Notes: generated by a model not told the origin, from the letters alone. Positions 43,688 through 53,693 are shown, numbered from the stretch's first letter. The stretch: 64,000 nucleotides of DNA from Sandaracinobacteroides saxicola (GCF_014117445.1 NZ_CP059851.1:2833501-2897500), one strand, 5' to 3'. Made by a program: numbers and translations.

Positions 43688-44509
43688 ATGAGCTTTTCCC
43701 TCCTCCTGCGCCGCTGGCGCCGCGCCCGCGGCCTCAGCCAGCTCGCCCTCGCGGGCGAGGCCGGCATCAGCGCGCGCCACCTCTCCTTCCTGGAAACCGG
43801 CCGCGCCCGCCCCAGCGCCGAGATGGCTATGCAGCTCGGCGCCACACTCGACCTGCCGCTCCGCGCCCGCAACGAGCTGCTGGTCGCCGCGGGCTTTGCC
43901 CCCACCTTCCGGGAGACCGTCGATCTTGACGCTCCCCACAATAGCGCGGTCGCCGAAGCGCTGCGCTTTCTGCTGAAAGCCCACCACCCCAACCCCGCCA
44001 TCGTGATGAACCGGCGCTGGGACATCTTGATGGCGAACCGCGCCGCCAGCCGCTTCAGTCGCTTCTTCATCGGCCAGGCGGCGTCGATTTCCGACCATCG
44101 CCGGCTGGGCAACGCCGCGCACCTCTATCTCGCGCCCGACCTGTTCGCGCCCAGCATCCTCGACTGGGGCGATGTCGCGCGCAGCACGCTGGCCAATGTG
44201 CGGCGCGATGCGGCGACCGACCCGTCGGCGGGCGGCCCCGCCGACTTGCTGGGCGAACTGCTCGCCTACCCCGCGGTGGCGGCGATGGGGCGTGGCGCCG
44301 CGCCGACCGACCCGCCGCCGTTGCTCGCCACGCGGCTGGCCCATGACGGCGTCACGATCAGCTATGCGACGCTGCTGACCAGCTTTGGCACGGCGGCCGA
44401 CGTGTTCGCGGAGGAATTGCGCATCAAGACCTTCATGCCGCTGGACGCGGCGACACGCGACTTCTTCGCCCGCATCGCCGCGCGCGAAAGCGACCTTATC
44501 GCGGCATGA
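43688..44509 (+). CDS. XRE-family transcriptional regulator with MmyB-like ligand domain
   Basis: A 273-residue regulator. Residues 4-60 are a helix-turn-helix (LLLRRWRRARGLSQLALAGEAGISARHLSFLETGRARPS). The remaining 200 residues match the MmyB-like domain, a PAS-like fold reported to bind fatty acids in some members (NPAIVMNRRWDILMANRAASR, ADVFAEELRIKTFMPLDAATRDFF). It faces away from the acyl-CoA ligase across 150 bp and is the obvious candidate to control it in response to a lipid. Its 3' end overlaps the PEP-CTERM gene convergently by 14 bases. Confidence 0.9.
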   Translation: MSFSLLLRRWRRARGLSQLALAGEAGISARHLSFLETGRARPSAEMAMQLGATLDLPLRARNELLVAAGFAPTFRETVDLDAPHNSAVAEALRFLLKAHHPNPAIVMNRRWDILMANRAASRFSRFFIGQAASISDHRRLGNAAHLYLAPDLFAPSILDWGDVARSTLANVRRDAATDPSAGGPADLLGELLAYPAVAAMGRGAAPTDPPPLLATRLAHDGVTISYATLLTSFGTAADVFAEELRIKTFMPLDAATRDFFARIAARESDLIAA

Positions 44510-45140
44510 GCGAGCGGCGGCGGCGCCGCAGCGTGCTGCCCACCAGCCCGAAACCCGCGATCATCAGCGCCCAGGTGCCGGGCTCCGGAATCGGCGCGAC
44601 CGTGGGTGCCGTCGTATAGCGGATCTGGTCGATGCCGAACACCGTCCGGCTGTAGAGATTGACCGTCAGCCCGCCCGCGAAGCTGACGCCGGGGCTGACC
44701 AGCAGATGCCCGGTCGCCGGCGGGGTGATGACCCCGCTGGACCAGAGGAGGTCGTTCGCGTCGCTGAACACCCGCACCTCGGTCGTGAACATGAAATCGG
44801 CCCGGCTGCTCGCGATCCGGAAGCTGTCGATCGTCAGCGTCACGGTCGGGTCCAGGCGCAGAAGCCGGAACTGCAGGAAGGACTGGTCGTCCCGCGCATA
44901 GCCCGCAAGATCGCCATGGCCGATGTCCTGATAGCGAAGTCCGACGATGCGGCTGCCCGTGGCGGGAAAGCCGGTCGAGAAGCTTTCGAACCGCGTGTCC
45001 ACCTGCGCCGTGCCGCCGAACCCGTCACGCACGAAAGCGGGAAAGGCGGGATCACGCGCGCTGCGGTCGAAATCGACGACGGTGGTCAGGGCGGCGGCGG
45101 GCGCGGCGGCAAGAAGCGCCGCGAAAAGCATGAAACGCAT
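44496..45140 (-). CDS. PEPxxWA-CTERM sorting domain protein
   Basis: A 214-residue secreted protein. The N-terminal signal is MRFMLFAALLAAAPAAA. The C-terminal tail is the sorting signal PIPEPGTWALMIAGFGLVGS followed by a cluster of arginines, the PEPxxWA class recognised by the exosortase system. The body is beta-rich (TVVDFDRSARDPAFPAFVRD, LQFRLLRLDPTVTLTIDSFRI) and resembles a lectin-like or carbohydrate-binding exported protein without known function. The start at 45140 has GGGGA upstream. This tail implies that the organism makes an exopolysaccharide with linked sorting machinery elsewhere. Confidence 0.88.
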   Translation of the reverse strand: MRFMLFAALLAAAPAAALTTVVDFDRSARDPAFPAFVRDGFGGTAQVDTRFESFSTGFPATGSRIVGLRYQDIGHGDLAGYARDDQSFLQFRLLRLDPTVTLTIDSFRIASSRADFMFTTEVRVFSDANDLLWSSGVITPPATGHLLVSPGVSFAGGLTVNLYSRTVFGIDQIRYTTAPTVAPIPEPGTWALMIAGFGLVGSTLRRRRRSLMPR

Positions 45141-45248
45141 GGACTGTCCCCGTTGGCAACCGGCGAAGCGGCCGGCACGAACAGGATGCCGCGCACGACC
45201 GCCGGCTGCCAATTACGCCCGAGGTAAGCGACCCCGGGCGTGCCGCCC

Positions 45249-46388
45249 TCAATAGTTCATCAGGCGGGCCAGCCGGTCGCCATGAAAGGCGCTGTCCCCA
45301 AAGGTCTCGTTCGCCGCCCGGGCGCGCTTCATGAAGAATCCGATGTCGAAATCATCGGTCATGCCGATGCCGCCGTGCATCTGCACCGCCTCGTTGGTGG
45401 CCAGCTTCGCCACCTCGCCCACCTTCGCCTTGGCCAGGCTGACAAACACCGGCGCCCGCACATCGCCGTCGTCCAGCGCCTGCAAGGCGCGCAGCGAGAC
45501 GGAGCGCGCCAGCTCCACCTCGCAGAACAGGTGCGCGGCGCGGTGCTGCAACGCCTGGAAACTGCCGATCTTCACCCCGAACTGCTCGCGCTGCTTCAGA
45601 TAGTCGACGGTCATCGCAAAGCTGGTGTGCGACACCCCCAGCATCTCGGCGGCCAGGCACGCCCGCCCGGCATCCAGCGCCGCCGTCAGCAGCGCATAGC
45701 CGCCGCCGACCTCGCCGATCACATCGGCGCCATCGACCTGCACACCCTCCAGCACCACGCTCGCGCTGTTGCGGCTGTCCACCATCGACCGCCGCTCGAC
45801 CCGCACGCCCGCCGCCTTTGGATCGACCAGGAACAGCGTGATGCCGGCCTTGTCCGCCACCTCGCCGCCGGTCCGCGCCGCCACGATCAGCCGGTCCGCC
45901 ACATGCCCGTCCAGCACATGCGCCTTCTTGCCCGTCAGGCGGAACCCGTTGCCGCTCGGCTCGGCGCGCGTCTCCACATGGCTCGGCGCATGCCGCGCCC
46001 GCTCGTCGCTCGCCAGCGCCAGCAGCAGCTCGCCCGTGGCGAGCTTCGGCAGCAGCGCCGCCTTCTGCTCCTCGCTGCCCCCCTTCACCAGCACCGCGGC
46101 GGACAGGACCGAGGTCGCCAGGAAGGGCGACAGCGACAGGTTCTTGCCGATCGCCTCCTGGATCAGCCCGGCCGCCACCCAGCCCAGCCCGGCACCGCCA
46201 TAAGCCTCCGGCACCGCCACGCCGGCAAAGCCCATCTCCGCCATCTTCGCCCACAGCCCGCGATCGAAGCCGGTCGCATCCTTGGCATCCCGCAACCGCC
46301 GCAATTCCGCGACCGGCGCATGGTCGGCGAAAAACCCCTCCGCCGCCTCGCGGATCATCGCCTGTTCGTCGTTCAACACCAGCGCCAT
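45249..46388 (-). CDS. Acyl-CoA dehydrogenase (smaller chain of a probable pair)
   Basis: A 379-residue flavoprotein of the acyl-CoA dehydrogenase family. N-terminal VLNDEQAMIREAAEGFFAD, middle GFRLTGKKAHVLDGHVADRLIV, and C-terminal EAVQMHGGIGMTDDFDIGFFMKRA are typical of the subunit that pairs with a second dehydrogenase chain, as in the heteromeric enzymes of actinobacterial steroid side-chain oxidation. It lies about 36 bp after its larger neighbour on the same strand. The catalytic base may reside in only one of the chains. The substrate is unknown, probably a bulky acyl-CoA. Confidence 0.88.
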   Translation of the reverse strand: MALVLNDEQAMIREAAEGFFADHAPVAELRRLRDAKDATGFDRGLWAKMAEMGFAGVAVPEAYGGAGLGWVAAGLIQEAIGKNLSLSPFLATSVLSAAVLVKGGSEEQKAALLPKLATGELLLALASDERARHAPSHVETRAEPSGNGFRLTGKKAHVLDGHVADRLIVAARTGGEVADKAGITLFLVDPKAAGVRVERRSMVDSRNSASVVLEGVQVDGADVIGEVGGGYALLTAALDAGRACLAAEMLGVSHTSFAMTVDYLKQREQFGVKIGSFQALQHRAAHLFCEVELARSVSLRALQALDDGDVRAPVFVSLAKAKVGEVAKLATNEAVQMHGGIGMTDDFDIGFFMKRARAANETFGDSAFHGDRLARLMNY

Positions 46389-46424
46389 TCGGCGTCTCCT
46401 CCCCTCATGATGGCTCCGCCGGCG

Positions 46425-47609
46425 TCACGCGCCGGGAAGCTCCAGCACGCGCTTCGCAATGATGTTCAACTGAACCTCGCTCGTGCCCCCCTCGATGCTG
46501 TTCGCCCGGCTGCGCAGCCAGCTCTTCGCCAGATCGCCATCGCCGCGCTCCTCGCCCTCCCACAGCAGGCCATCGCTGCCCTTGATGCTCATCAGCAGCT
46601 GCTGGCGATTCTTGTTCAGCTCCGTCCCATAATATTTCAGCATCGATGACAGCGCGCCCACGCCCTGCCCGGCCTTGGCCTCGTCCTTCACCCGCTCCAT
46701 CGTCAGCCCGAACGCCCAGGCGTCCATCTCGTGCCGCACGATGTCGGCGCGCAGCAGCGGCTCGGCCTTCAGCCCGTCCTCGCCCAGCGCCTTCTTCGCC
46801 ATCGCGCTCATCCCGTCGCGGCCGGTCGAGCCCATGTCCATCCCGCCGATCATCTCGCGCTCATGCGTCAGCAGATATTTGGCGATGTCCCAGCCCTTGC
46901 CGCGTTCCCCCACCAGGTTCGCCGCCGGCACCCGCACATCGTCGAAAAAGGTCTGGCAAAAGGGCGAATAACCCGAAATCAGCTTGATCGGGCTGGTGCT
47001 CACCCCCGGCGAGGCCATGTCGAACAGCAGGAAGCTGATCCCCAGATGCTTCGGCTTGTCCGGATCGGTGCGCACCAGGCAGAAAATCCAGTCGGCGCGG
47101 TCGGCATAGCTGGTCCACACCTTTTGGCCGTTGACGATATACTCATCGCCGTCCAGCACGGCGCTCGTCCGCAGGCTCGCCAGATCGCTCCCCGCCCCCG
47201 GCTCGCTATAGCCCTGGCACCAGCGGATCTCCCCGCGCGCGATGCCGGGGATATGCGCCAGCTTCTGCTCGTGGCTGCCATATTTCAGCAGCGCCGGCCC
47301 CAGCATCCAGATGCCGAAACTGCTCAGCGGCGGCCGCGCACTGATGCGCCGCATCTCCTGCGCCAACACCTTGGCCTCGTCCTTCGAAAGCCCGCCGCCG
47401 CCATACTCACGCGGCCACTCCGGCACCGTCCAGCCCTTCGCCGCCATCCGCTCCAGCCACAGCTTCTGCGCCTCGCTCTTGAAGCGGAATTTGCGCCCGC
47501 CCCAGCAGACATCGCTGTCGCTCTTCACCGGCTCGCGCATCTCCGCCGGGCAATTTGCCTCCAGCCAGGCCCGCGTCTCCGCGCGGAACGTCTCCAGGGC
47601 GTCGCTCAT
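46425..47609 (-). CDS. Acyl-CoA dehydrogenase (larger chain of a probable pair)
   Basis: A 394-residue acyl-CoA dehydrogenase. Landmarks are FRAETRAWLEANCPAEMREP, WPREYGGGGLSKDEAKVLA, RWCQGYSEPGAGSDLASLRT (FAD/substrate region), IVNGQKVWTSYADRADWIFC and SRANSIEGGTSEVQLNIIAKRVLELPG at the end. The last block binds FAD across the dimer interface. I chose the ATG at 47609 (MSDALETF); five more codons upstream from 47624 are possible. It precedes the smaller chain and probably forms a mixed tetramer with it (inference from adjacency and pattern). Confidence 0.9.
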   Translation of the reverse strand: MSDALETFRAETRAWLEANCPAEMREPVKSDSDVCWGGRKFRFKSEAQKLWLERMAAKGWTVPEWPREYGGGGLSKDEAKVLAQEMRRISARPPLSSFGIWMLGPALLKYGSHEQKLAHIPGIARGEIRWCQGYSEPGAGSDLASLRTSAVLDGDEYIVNGQKVWTSYADRADWIFCLVRTDPDKPKHLGISFLLFDMASPGVSTSPIKLISGYSPFCQTFFDDVRVPAANLVGERGKGWDIAKYLLTHEREMIGGMDMGSTGRDGMSAMAKKALGEDGLKAEPLLRADIVRHEMDAWAFGLTMERVKDEAKAGQGVGALSSMLKYYGTELNKNRQQLLMSIKGSDGLLWEGEERGDGDLAKSWLRSRANSIEGGTSEVQLNIIAKRVLELPGA

Positions 47610-47685
47610 CCCACCATCTCCCATGGCCTTCCCGGTCTCCCAACCGTAAGAAGGCCCCCTATCCTGTCAGAACGGGCATGTGGCA

Positions 47686-48519
47686 ATGATTCTCGACTTT
47701 TTCCAGCACCCTGTCGAATGGGCTAGCCTCAACATCTCCCCCATCGCCCTCTCTGTGGGCCCGCTCGACCTGCGCTGGTACAGCCTCGCCTACATCGCCG
47801 GCATCGTCTTCGCCTGGTGGGCGCTGGCGCGGATGATCCGCCGCCGCTCCGCGCCCCCGATGACCAGCCAGAACCTCGATGAGCTGATCAGCTGGGCGAC
47901 GCTGGGCGTCATCGCCGGCGGCCGCCTCGGCTATGTCCTGTTCTACAATCCCCGCCAATATCTCGCCGACCCGCTGGAAATCCTGAAACTGTGGGATGGC
48001 GGCATGAGCTTCCATGGCGGCGCGCTCGGCGTCATGCTCGCCATCTTCCTCTATTGCCGCAAGCACGGCCTCGATGCCTGGCGCGTGCTCGATTACGCCG
48101 CCGTCGTCCAGCCGATGGGCCAGCTGCTCGGCCGCCTCGCCAATTTCATCAACGGCGAACTGCCCGGCAAACCCACCGACGGCAGCTGGGGCATCATCTT
48201 CGAACCCGGCGGGCTGCCCGCCCACCCCAGCACCCTCTACGCCGCCGCCAGCGAGGGCCTGTTCCTGCTGCTGCTGATGAGCGCGCTGTTCTGGTTCACC
48301 CGCGCCCGTCTGCGCCCCGGCCTGCTCGCCGGCATCTGGGTGGGCAGCTACGGCCTGCTGCGGCTCTGGCTTGAAACCTTCCGCGCCCCCGATCCGCAGC
48401 TGACCGACTTCGCCGAGCGCACCGGGCTGCACATGGGCCAATGGCTCTGCCTGCCGATGATCGCCGCCGGCCTGTGGCTCATCTGGCGCGCCCGCCGCCG
48501 CGCGGCACTCGTGGCGTGA
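47686..48519 (+). CDS. lgt: Prolipoprotein diacylglyceryl transferase
   Basis: A 277-residue inner-membrane enzyme that moves diacylglyceryl from phosphatidylglycerol onto the lipobox cysteine of prolipoproteins. Family landmarks are LRWYSLAYIAGIVFAWW, GVIAGGRLGYVLFYN, GGMSFHGGALGV and the signature QLLGRLANFINGELPGKPTD (usually GRIGNFINGE), then HPSTLYAA. Seven hydrophobic segments are apparent. An upstream GTG at 47680 is also possible. The TGA overlaps the next gene's GTG by four bases. Confidence 0.96.
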   Translation: MILDFFQHPVEWASLNISPIALSVGPLDLRWYSLAYIAGIVFAWWALARMIRRRSAPPMTSQNLDELISWATLGVIAGGRLGYVLFYNPRQYLADPLEILKLWDGGMSFHGGALGVMLAIFLYCRKHGLDAWRVLDYAAVVQPMGQLLGRLANFINGELPGKPTDGSWGIIFEPGGLPAHPSTLYAAASEGLFLLLLMSALFWFTRARLRPGLLAGIWVGSYGLLRLWLETFRAPDPQLTDFAERTGLHMGQWLCLPMIAAGLWLIWRARRRAALVA

Positions 48520-49522
48520 TCCGCTTCGCCGGCACGCTGCCGCTCGCCCGCGTCATGGCGCTCGCGGCAGACGCCTATTACGCCACCCGCGAACCCTTCG
48601 GCGCCGCGGGCGATTTCGTCACCGCGCCGGAAATATCGCAAATGTTCGGCGAGCTGCTCGGTGCCTGGGCCGCCGACCTGTGGCAGCGCGCCGGTTCGCC
48701 ACCACGCCTCATCCTCGCCGAACTCGGCCCCGGCCGCGGCACGCTGATGGCCGATGCGCTGCGCGCCACCCGCGCCATCCCCGGCTTCACCCCCGCCATC
48801 CACTTGGTCGAACGCTCCCCCCGCCTGCGCGCCGTCCAGCGCGAGAAACTCCCCCACGCCACCTGGCACGACCGGCTCGACACCCTCCCCACCAACGCGC
48901 CGCTGATCCTCTTCGCCAACGAATTCTTCGATGCCCTTCCCATCACCCAGATCGAGCGCACCGCCACCGCCTGGCAGCTGCGCGGCGTGATGATGGACGG
49001 AGACACGGCCCGCTTCACCACCCTGCCCGAAGACGCCACCGCCTTCGTCCCCGAACCCCTGCGCGCCGCCGCCCCCGGTGCCATCTACGAACGCAGCTTC
49101 GCCGGCGAGAGCCTCGCCGCCGCCATCGGCAAACGCCTTACCGCCCAGGGCGGCGCGGCGCTCCTCATCGATTACGGCCACAGCGGCCCGGCGCTCGGCG
49201 ACACGCTGCAGGCCATCCACAACGGCGCCTTCGCCGATCCACTTACCGCGCTGGGCGAAGCCGACCTCAGCGCCCATGTCGATTTCACCGCCCTCGCCAC
49301 CGCCGCGCGCGTCACGGCCCACGGCCCCACCGATCAGGGCGCCTTCCTCCACCGCCTCGGCATCGCCGCCCGCGCCGAAACCCTGAAGGCCGGCAAACCC
49401 CTGGCCGTGAAGGCAGAGGTCGAGGCGGCGCTGGCCCGCCTCACCCACCTCAGCGCCATGGGCCGCCTGTTCAAGGCGATGGCGCTCACCGCCCCCGGCT
49501 GGCCCACGCCCGCCGGCTTCGC

Positions 49523-49526
<4 letters not shown>
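48516..49526 (+). CDS. SAM-dependent methyltransferase, MidA/NDUFAF7 family
   Basis: A 336-residue member of the family whose mitochondrial relative methylates a complex I subunit. The sequence shows YYATREPFGAAGDFVTAPEISQMFGELLGAW, ILAELGPGRGTLMADALRA (SAM site), NEFFDALPITQI, LLIDYGH and DFTALATAA. The N-terminus is shorter than in many relatives. It begins with GTG inside the lgt stop (GTGA), and this lgt-MidA order is common in alphaproteobacteria. A role in respiratory complex I assembly is inferred from the family only. Confidence 0.88.
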
Positions 49527-50290
<764 letters not shown>

Positions 50291-50405
50291 CGAACATCAG
50301 CAACAATCCGTGGCGGTTGCCAAGCTGTAGAGAAGACGATGCAGTTGCTGTTGTGCGCGACTGCTCACGTCACCCATCATGAGCTTGCGATTGCGCAACG
50401 CACCC

Positions 50406-52214
50406 TCACTTGATGACAGCGCTCACAAGCCCTCTAACATACTCGACCAGCTCCTTTAGTTGATCGGGCGAGTTTTTATGAACGAGCTGCAGAAGCGTTA
50501 ACGTGTCGCGCTTTTTATTAAATGTGACGCGCTGGTCGGAAAGTTCTGCGCACGTTTCCGCAATCAGCTTGGCGGCGTCGACCCGAGACTGCCACACGGC
50601 ATCATTGATGTCGCCCGACCACTCGGGAATTTTGAAGTGTTCCGACGCAGCAAGTGATTTCAGACAAGCCGCCACCTGTTGGACTGCCGGCTCATCTGTC
50701 GGCTCAAGTTCTTTGTCTCGTACGAAGGTAGCAATCGACTCAGGATCGATCAGGTAGCATTCGATATGCCGCCGAGGGAGGAAATGAAGCTTGCCGTCGG
50801 AATCACGCTGCATCTGTTCTTTGTCGGCGTCTGAGAGCGTTTCGCTATCGAAGCTGAATGCCGCGCTAACAACCAGCGGCACTGCGGCCTCAGTCAACCG
50901 CCGGTAAATCTGATAGATCAACTCTTTTTCACGACGTTTCGTCATGAAATCGCCAGTTGCCATAACCGAGGTAAAAGCCGTTCCACGCGGAAGCGCTTCG
51001 CCGTCAGCAATAGAGTATATGTAGGGAAAACAAAGCTCCTCGGTTGGACCTTCAACCCAAACTACTTGATCAGCCGCGAAGACATCTGCCATTGAGACGC
51101 CGAGATGATCCGCCACCTCTCTGAATGCATCTACCTTGTCCATTTCGATGCTCGTTACTGAAGATTCATAACCAAGCCGTTTTATCATAATTAAAGTCTT
51201 TGGATTGCTGAAGCCAATGACTTCGGGGGCATGGGTCGAAATAATATACTGATGGTGCAAATAATCTGTCTGTAGAACACGAAGTAGAGCTTTGACAGCA
51301 GCCGGATGTAAAAAACTGTTTATTTCATCAATAATAATGATAGCATTTTCAACAGTCATAACTGCTAACAGAATAGCAATTACCTGCGCCACACCGGTGC
51401 CGCTTTGCAGCAAAGGAAAGCTCAGCTCCATACGCTCCATGGACTCCGTCGGCCAGATACGGACTTCGCTCTCACCTTGGGGTGTTGGGCGCACGCTGAC
51501 ATTGCCGACCGTGGGGAAAATTTCACGTAGATGAGCAACAAGTCGGTGAAAAACATCTCCACGCTCACCCCCTAGCGTTTGAAGTACAGACGGAAGGTTA
51601 GCAGCATTTGGAGAAAGGCGTGAGCTATGGATAAAACTCGATCGGCCCACATTCATACGTTCAGCAGAAAAGCTGAACATTATTCGCTGCCATAATTGAT
51701 AAACTATCGATGGCAGCCCATCTCCGCCATTTTGTATGCTGCCAGGTTCAACCTTTCCTCCTCGGGCATGCAATTGAATACAAATCTCCTGCAGATTGGG
51801 ATTATGTTGAAAATCACGGTGCGATGGATAAGAGGAAGAGAACACCACGCCAGGATAGTGATCGATATGCATCCTCAATAGCATACGCTCAAGCATATTC
51901 GTAGCGTAGACGGCATAAACTTCTCCATCTGGCACTGGCATGGTGCTTGAGCCAGTTCGCAGAATTTGGTCGCGAAGCTCGCTTCCACTTACATCAATCA
52001 CCAGCTGAACATGGGGCATAGGAAGCTGCGAGTCTTCCCATCGTTCAGGGGTTCGATGCCGATCATCAGCTAAATCCGGCTGCAATGCGCGAAGTAGCGC
52101 ACTTTTGCCAGCATTGTTCTGGCCAACGATTAGATTAATGCCGTCCGTGAATTTGATCTCGCCTGAGTCATTGAAAGACTGAAAGCCGAGGATGCGCATA
52201 CTATGCAGTTTCAT
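50406..52214 (-). CDS. OLD-like ATPase with TOPRIM-type C-terminal region (anti-phage candidate)
   Basis: A 602-residue protein. The N-terminal ABC-type ATPase has FQSFNDSGEIKF, Walker A GQNNAGKSAL at 31-40, a signature-like LLQSGTGVAQVIAILL and Walker B IIIIDEINSFLHP near 291-303, then YIISTHAPEVI. The C-terminal part has WVEGPTEELCFPYI near 388, FSFDSET near 456, and LPRRHIECYLIDPES near 485. These fit an OLD/DUF4435 TOPRIM nuclease. OLD-class proteins and the fused form of PARIS share this build. GC content is visibly below that of flanking genes, so it was probably acquired. No second gene (UvrD-like helicase or separate toxin) accompanies it. Gene-free 50291-50405 upstream of its stop is AT-richer too. 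Confidence 0.8.
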   Translation of the reverse strand: MKLHSMRILGFQSFNDSGEIKFTDGINLIVGQNNAGKSALLRALQPDLADDRHRTPERWEDSQLPMPHVQLVIDVSGSELRDQILRTGSSTMPVPDGEVYAVYATNMLERMLLRMHIDHYPGVVFSSSYPSHRDFQHNPNLQEICIQLHARGGKVEPGSIQNGGDGLPSIVYQLWQRIMFSFSAERMNVGRSSFIHSSRLSPNAANLPSVLQTLGGERGDVFHRLVAHLREIFPTVGNVSVRPTPQGESEVRIWPTESMERMELSFPLLQSGTGVAQVIAILLAVMTVENAIIIIDEINSFLHPAAVKALLRVLQTDYLHHQYIISTHAPEVIGFSNPKTLIMIKRLGYESSVTSIEMDKVDAFREVADHLGVSMADVFAADQVVWVEGPTEELCFPYIYSIADGEALPRGTAFTSVMATGDFMTKRREKELIYQIYRRLTEAAVPLVVSAAFSFDSETLSDADKEQMQRDSDGKLHFLPRRHIECYLIDPESIATFVRDKELEPTDEPAVQQVAACLKSLAASEHFKIPEWSGDINDAVWQSRVDAAKLIAETCAELSDQRVTFNKKRDTLTLLQLVHKNSPDQLKELVEYVRGLVSAVIK

Positions 52215-52403
52215 AATACCTCCAAAGTAACCTTAGCGGCTGAAATCGGCTGTGGGCTAGAGGTTATCTCGATCTAGTGGCGTCGCCAGCATCAAAAACA
52301 TGAGTGGTAGAACGAAAAGGTGGAGCGAAGCATCCGATGCGATTAGATCGAGATTTGCTCAAACTAACCGGAAAGCATCGGGAAGAGATGGCGATGACAC
52401 TCG
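52215..52403. other. Gap between the OLD-like gene and vapC, possible gene remnant
   Basis: Nothing firm is here. On the plus strand a frame from an ATG at 52337 reads MRLDRDLLKLTGKHREEMAM and then continues only as the antisense of vapC. The start reads like protein, so it may be a gene cut off by arrival of the VapBC pair; the run is too short to identify. Confidence 0.2.
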
Positions 52404-52859
52404 CTATCGACCCCCCACGAACCCCGCCGGCGTCTCCACCCGCAGCCCGGGAAACAGCGCCGCCATAGGCCCCGCGTTCCACGTCACGATCGCCGGAATG
52501 CGCGCCAGCACCGCGCTCTGCCCGATCAGCCAGTCATGCAGCCGCGCGCCGACATTCCCCTGCCCGGCATAGAGCCTCACCCCGTCCAGGCCCCCCGCCG
52601 CGGACAGCCCGACCAGCCGTGTCGCCGCCGCCACCGCCTCCAGCGCCGCCCAGGCATCCTGCGCATCCCAGCCGAACGGCGCGCGCGTCCCGCGCTTCGT
52701 CAGCGTCACATAAGTCTCGGCGTAACTGTGCGCCGCCACCGCGAAGCTGTTGGCGGGATAACGCTCGAACAGCGCCACCGACGCCGCATGATCCTCGTGC
52801 ATGGCGGCAACGCTGGCGACGATCACATTGCTGTCCAGCAGCGCCAGCGGCACCGTCAA
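52404..52859 (-). CDS. PIN-domain ribonuclease toxin (VapC-like)
   Basis: A 151-residue PIN domain. The acidic residues appear in ALLDSNVIVASV (Asp), SYAETYVTL (Glu), GARLHDWLIGQSA (Asp) and the closing AIVTWN. VapC toxins cut tRNA or rRNA. The start is TTG at 52859, overlapping the antitoxin stop (TTGA), or GTG two codons later. GC content matches the genome, unlike the OLD-like gene, so the pair and that gene probably arrived separately. Confidence 0.83.
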   Translation of the reverse strand: MTVPLALLDSNVIVASVAAMHEDHAASVALFERYPANSFAVAAHSYAETYVTLTKRGTRAPFGWDAQDAWAALEAVAAATRLVGLSAAGGLDGVRLYAGQGNVGARLHDWLIGQSAVLARIPAIVTWNAGPMAALFPGLRVETPAGFVGGR

Positions 52860-53128
52860 TCCCCGCGCTCCCCCAGCCGCGCCGCCAGGATCGCGGCGTC
52901 CGTCTCCGCGCGCGACACGCGCCGGCCATCGGTCATCACCAGCAACAGCCCCTTGCGCACCAGCCGGCCATGCGCCGGCTCAACGACCGGCGGCACATAG
53001 GCCCGCAAGGCCTCCTCCACAATCTGCGTCGCCGTCATCCCGGTCCGCCGCACCAGGCTGCTCACCCGGTCCCGCACGAACGCCGAGCGGATGTTGATCT
53101 GCGCGGATTGCGAACGTGCCATCCCCAT
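52856..53128 (-). CDS. VapB-family antitoxin
   Basis: About 90 residues. MARSQSAQINIRSAFVRDRVSS is a short DNA-binding N-terminus, followed by LVRRTGMTATQIVEEALRAYVPP and a late DGRRVSRAETDAAILAARLG. The composition fits a VapB-type partner of the PIN toxin it overlaps. Starts at 53131 (TTG), 53128 and 53122 are all possible; none has a clear ribosome site. Confidence 0.75.
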   Translation of the reverse strand: MGMARSQSAQINIRSAFVRDRVSSLVRRTGMTATQIVEEALRAYVPPVVEPAHGRLVRKGLLLVMTDGRRVSRAETDAAILAARLGERGD

Positions 53129-53693
53129 CAACTAACCCAAATCACCCGCCGTGTCTAGCCACCGCTGACGTCTGTCTAGCAAGCTGAACGGCACACCACG
53201 CACAAAAAGCCTTGCAATCCGGATCCTTCCATGATAACCATGTTGGTCAATCACGAGTCGCCGTTTTCCGAAAGATGCGCGCGACAGCGGATGGAACGGG
53301 GCGCGCATCGCGAGCAGTATGGCGCCCCAATCTGCCACAGGCCACGGCGGGGCAAACCAGCCAAAAACAGCCCGAAATCGCTAACCCGTTGATTCAGGCT
53401 GTCACTTTTTTCGACAAACCTTCCATATTTCCTGCCTGCAACAAACTGACATCGTCACCCCGGGCTTGACCCGGGGCCCATTCGGCACTCGATCCGGCTA
53501 ACACCCCCTGCGCGGCCAAGCCGCGCGAAACGGGCAGCGGCGCGGGTGGAGAGAGCGATAAGAACAACAGGAAAAAAGAAAGAACGCGGCAAAGCCGCGT
53601 GTCGGACGTGTCGGTTGGCCAACGGCCAACCGCACGCCGGCCAGGCTTGCGCGAGTCTCGAAATAGCGCCGCTATTTCTCGCCGCGCCGCGCC
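53129..53693. repeat. Gene-free island of perfect hairpins
   Basis: No gene is visible. From 53458 on, the interval is packed with palindromes. CCCCGGG/CCCGGGG with loop CTTGA is at 53458-53476, the core of a REP-like unit (CACCCCGGGCTTGACCCGGGG). Four perfect triloop hairpins follow: GCGCGGC-CAA-GCCGCGC (53510-53526), ACGCGGC-AAA-GCCGCGT (53584-53600), CGGTTGGCC-AAC-GGCCAACCG (53612-53632) and GAAATAGC-GCC-GCTATTTC (53660-53678). A purine-only tract lies at about 53571-53584. The first part (53129-53450) is AT-richer and shows nothing notable. Confidence 0.65.

Noticed and set aside
50406..53128. The OLD-like gene plus VapBC as one defence operon
   Set aside because: A gap of about 190 bp separates them, base composition differs sharply, and no overlap or shared promoter is seen. 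They are better treated as separate acquisitions.
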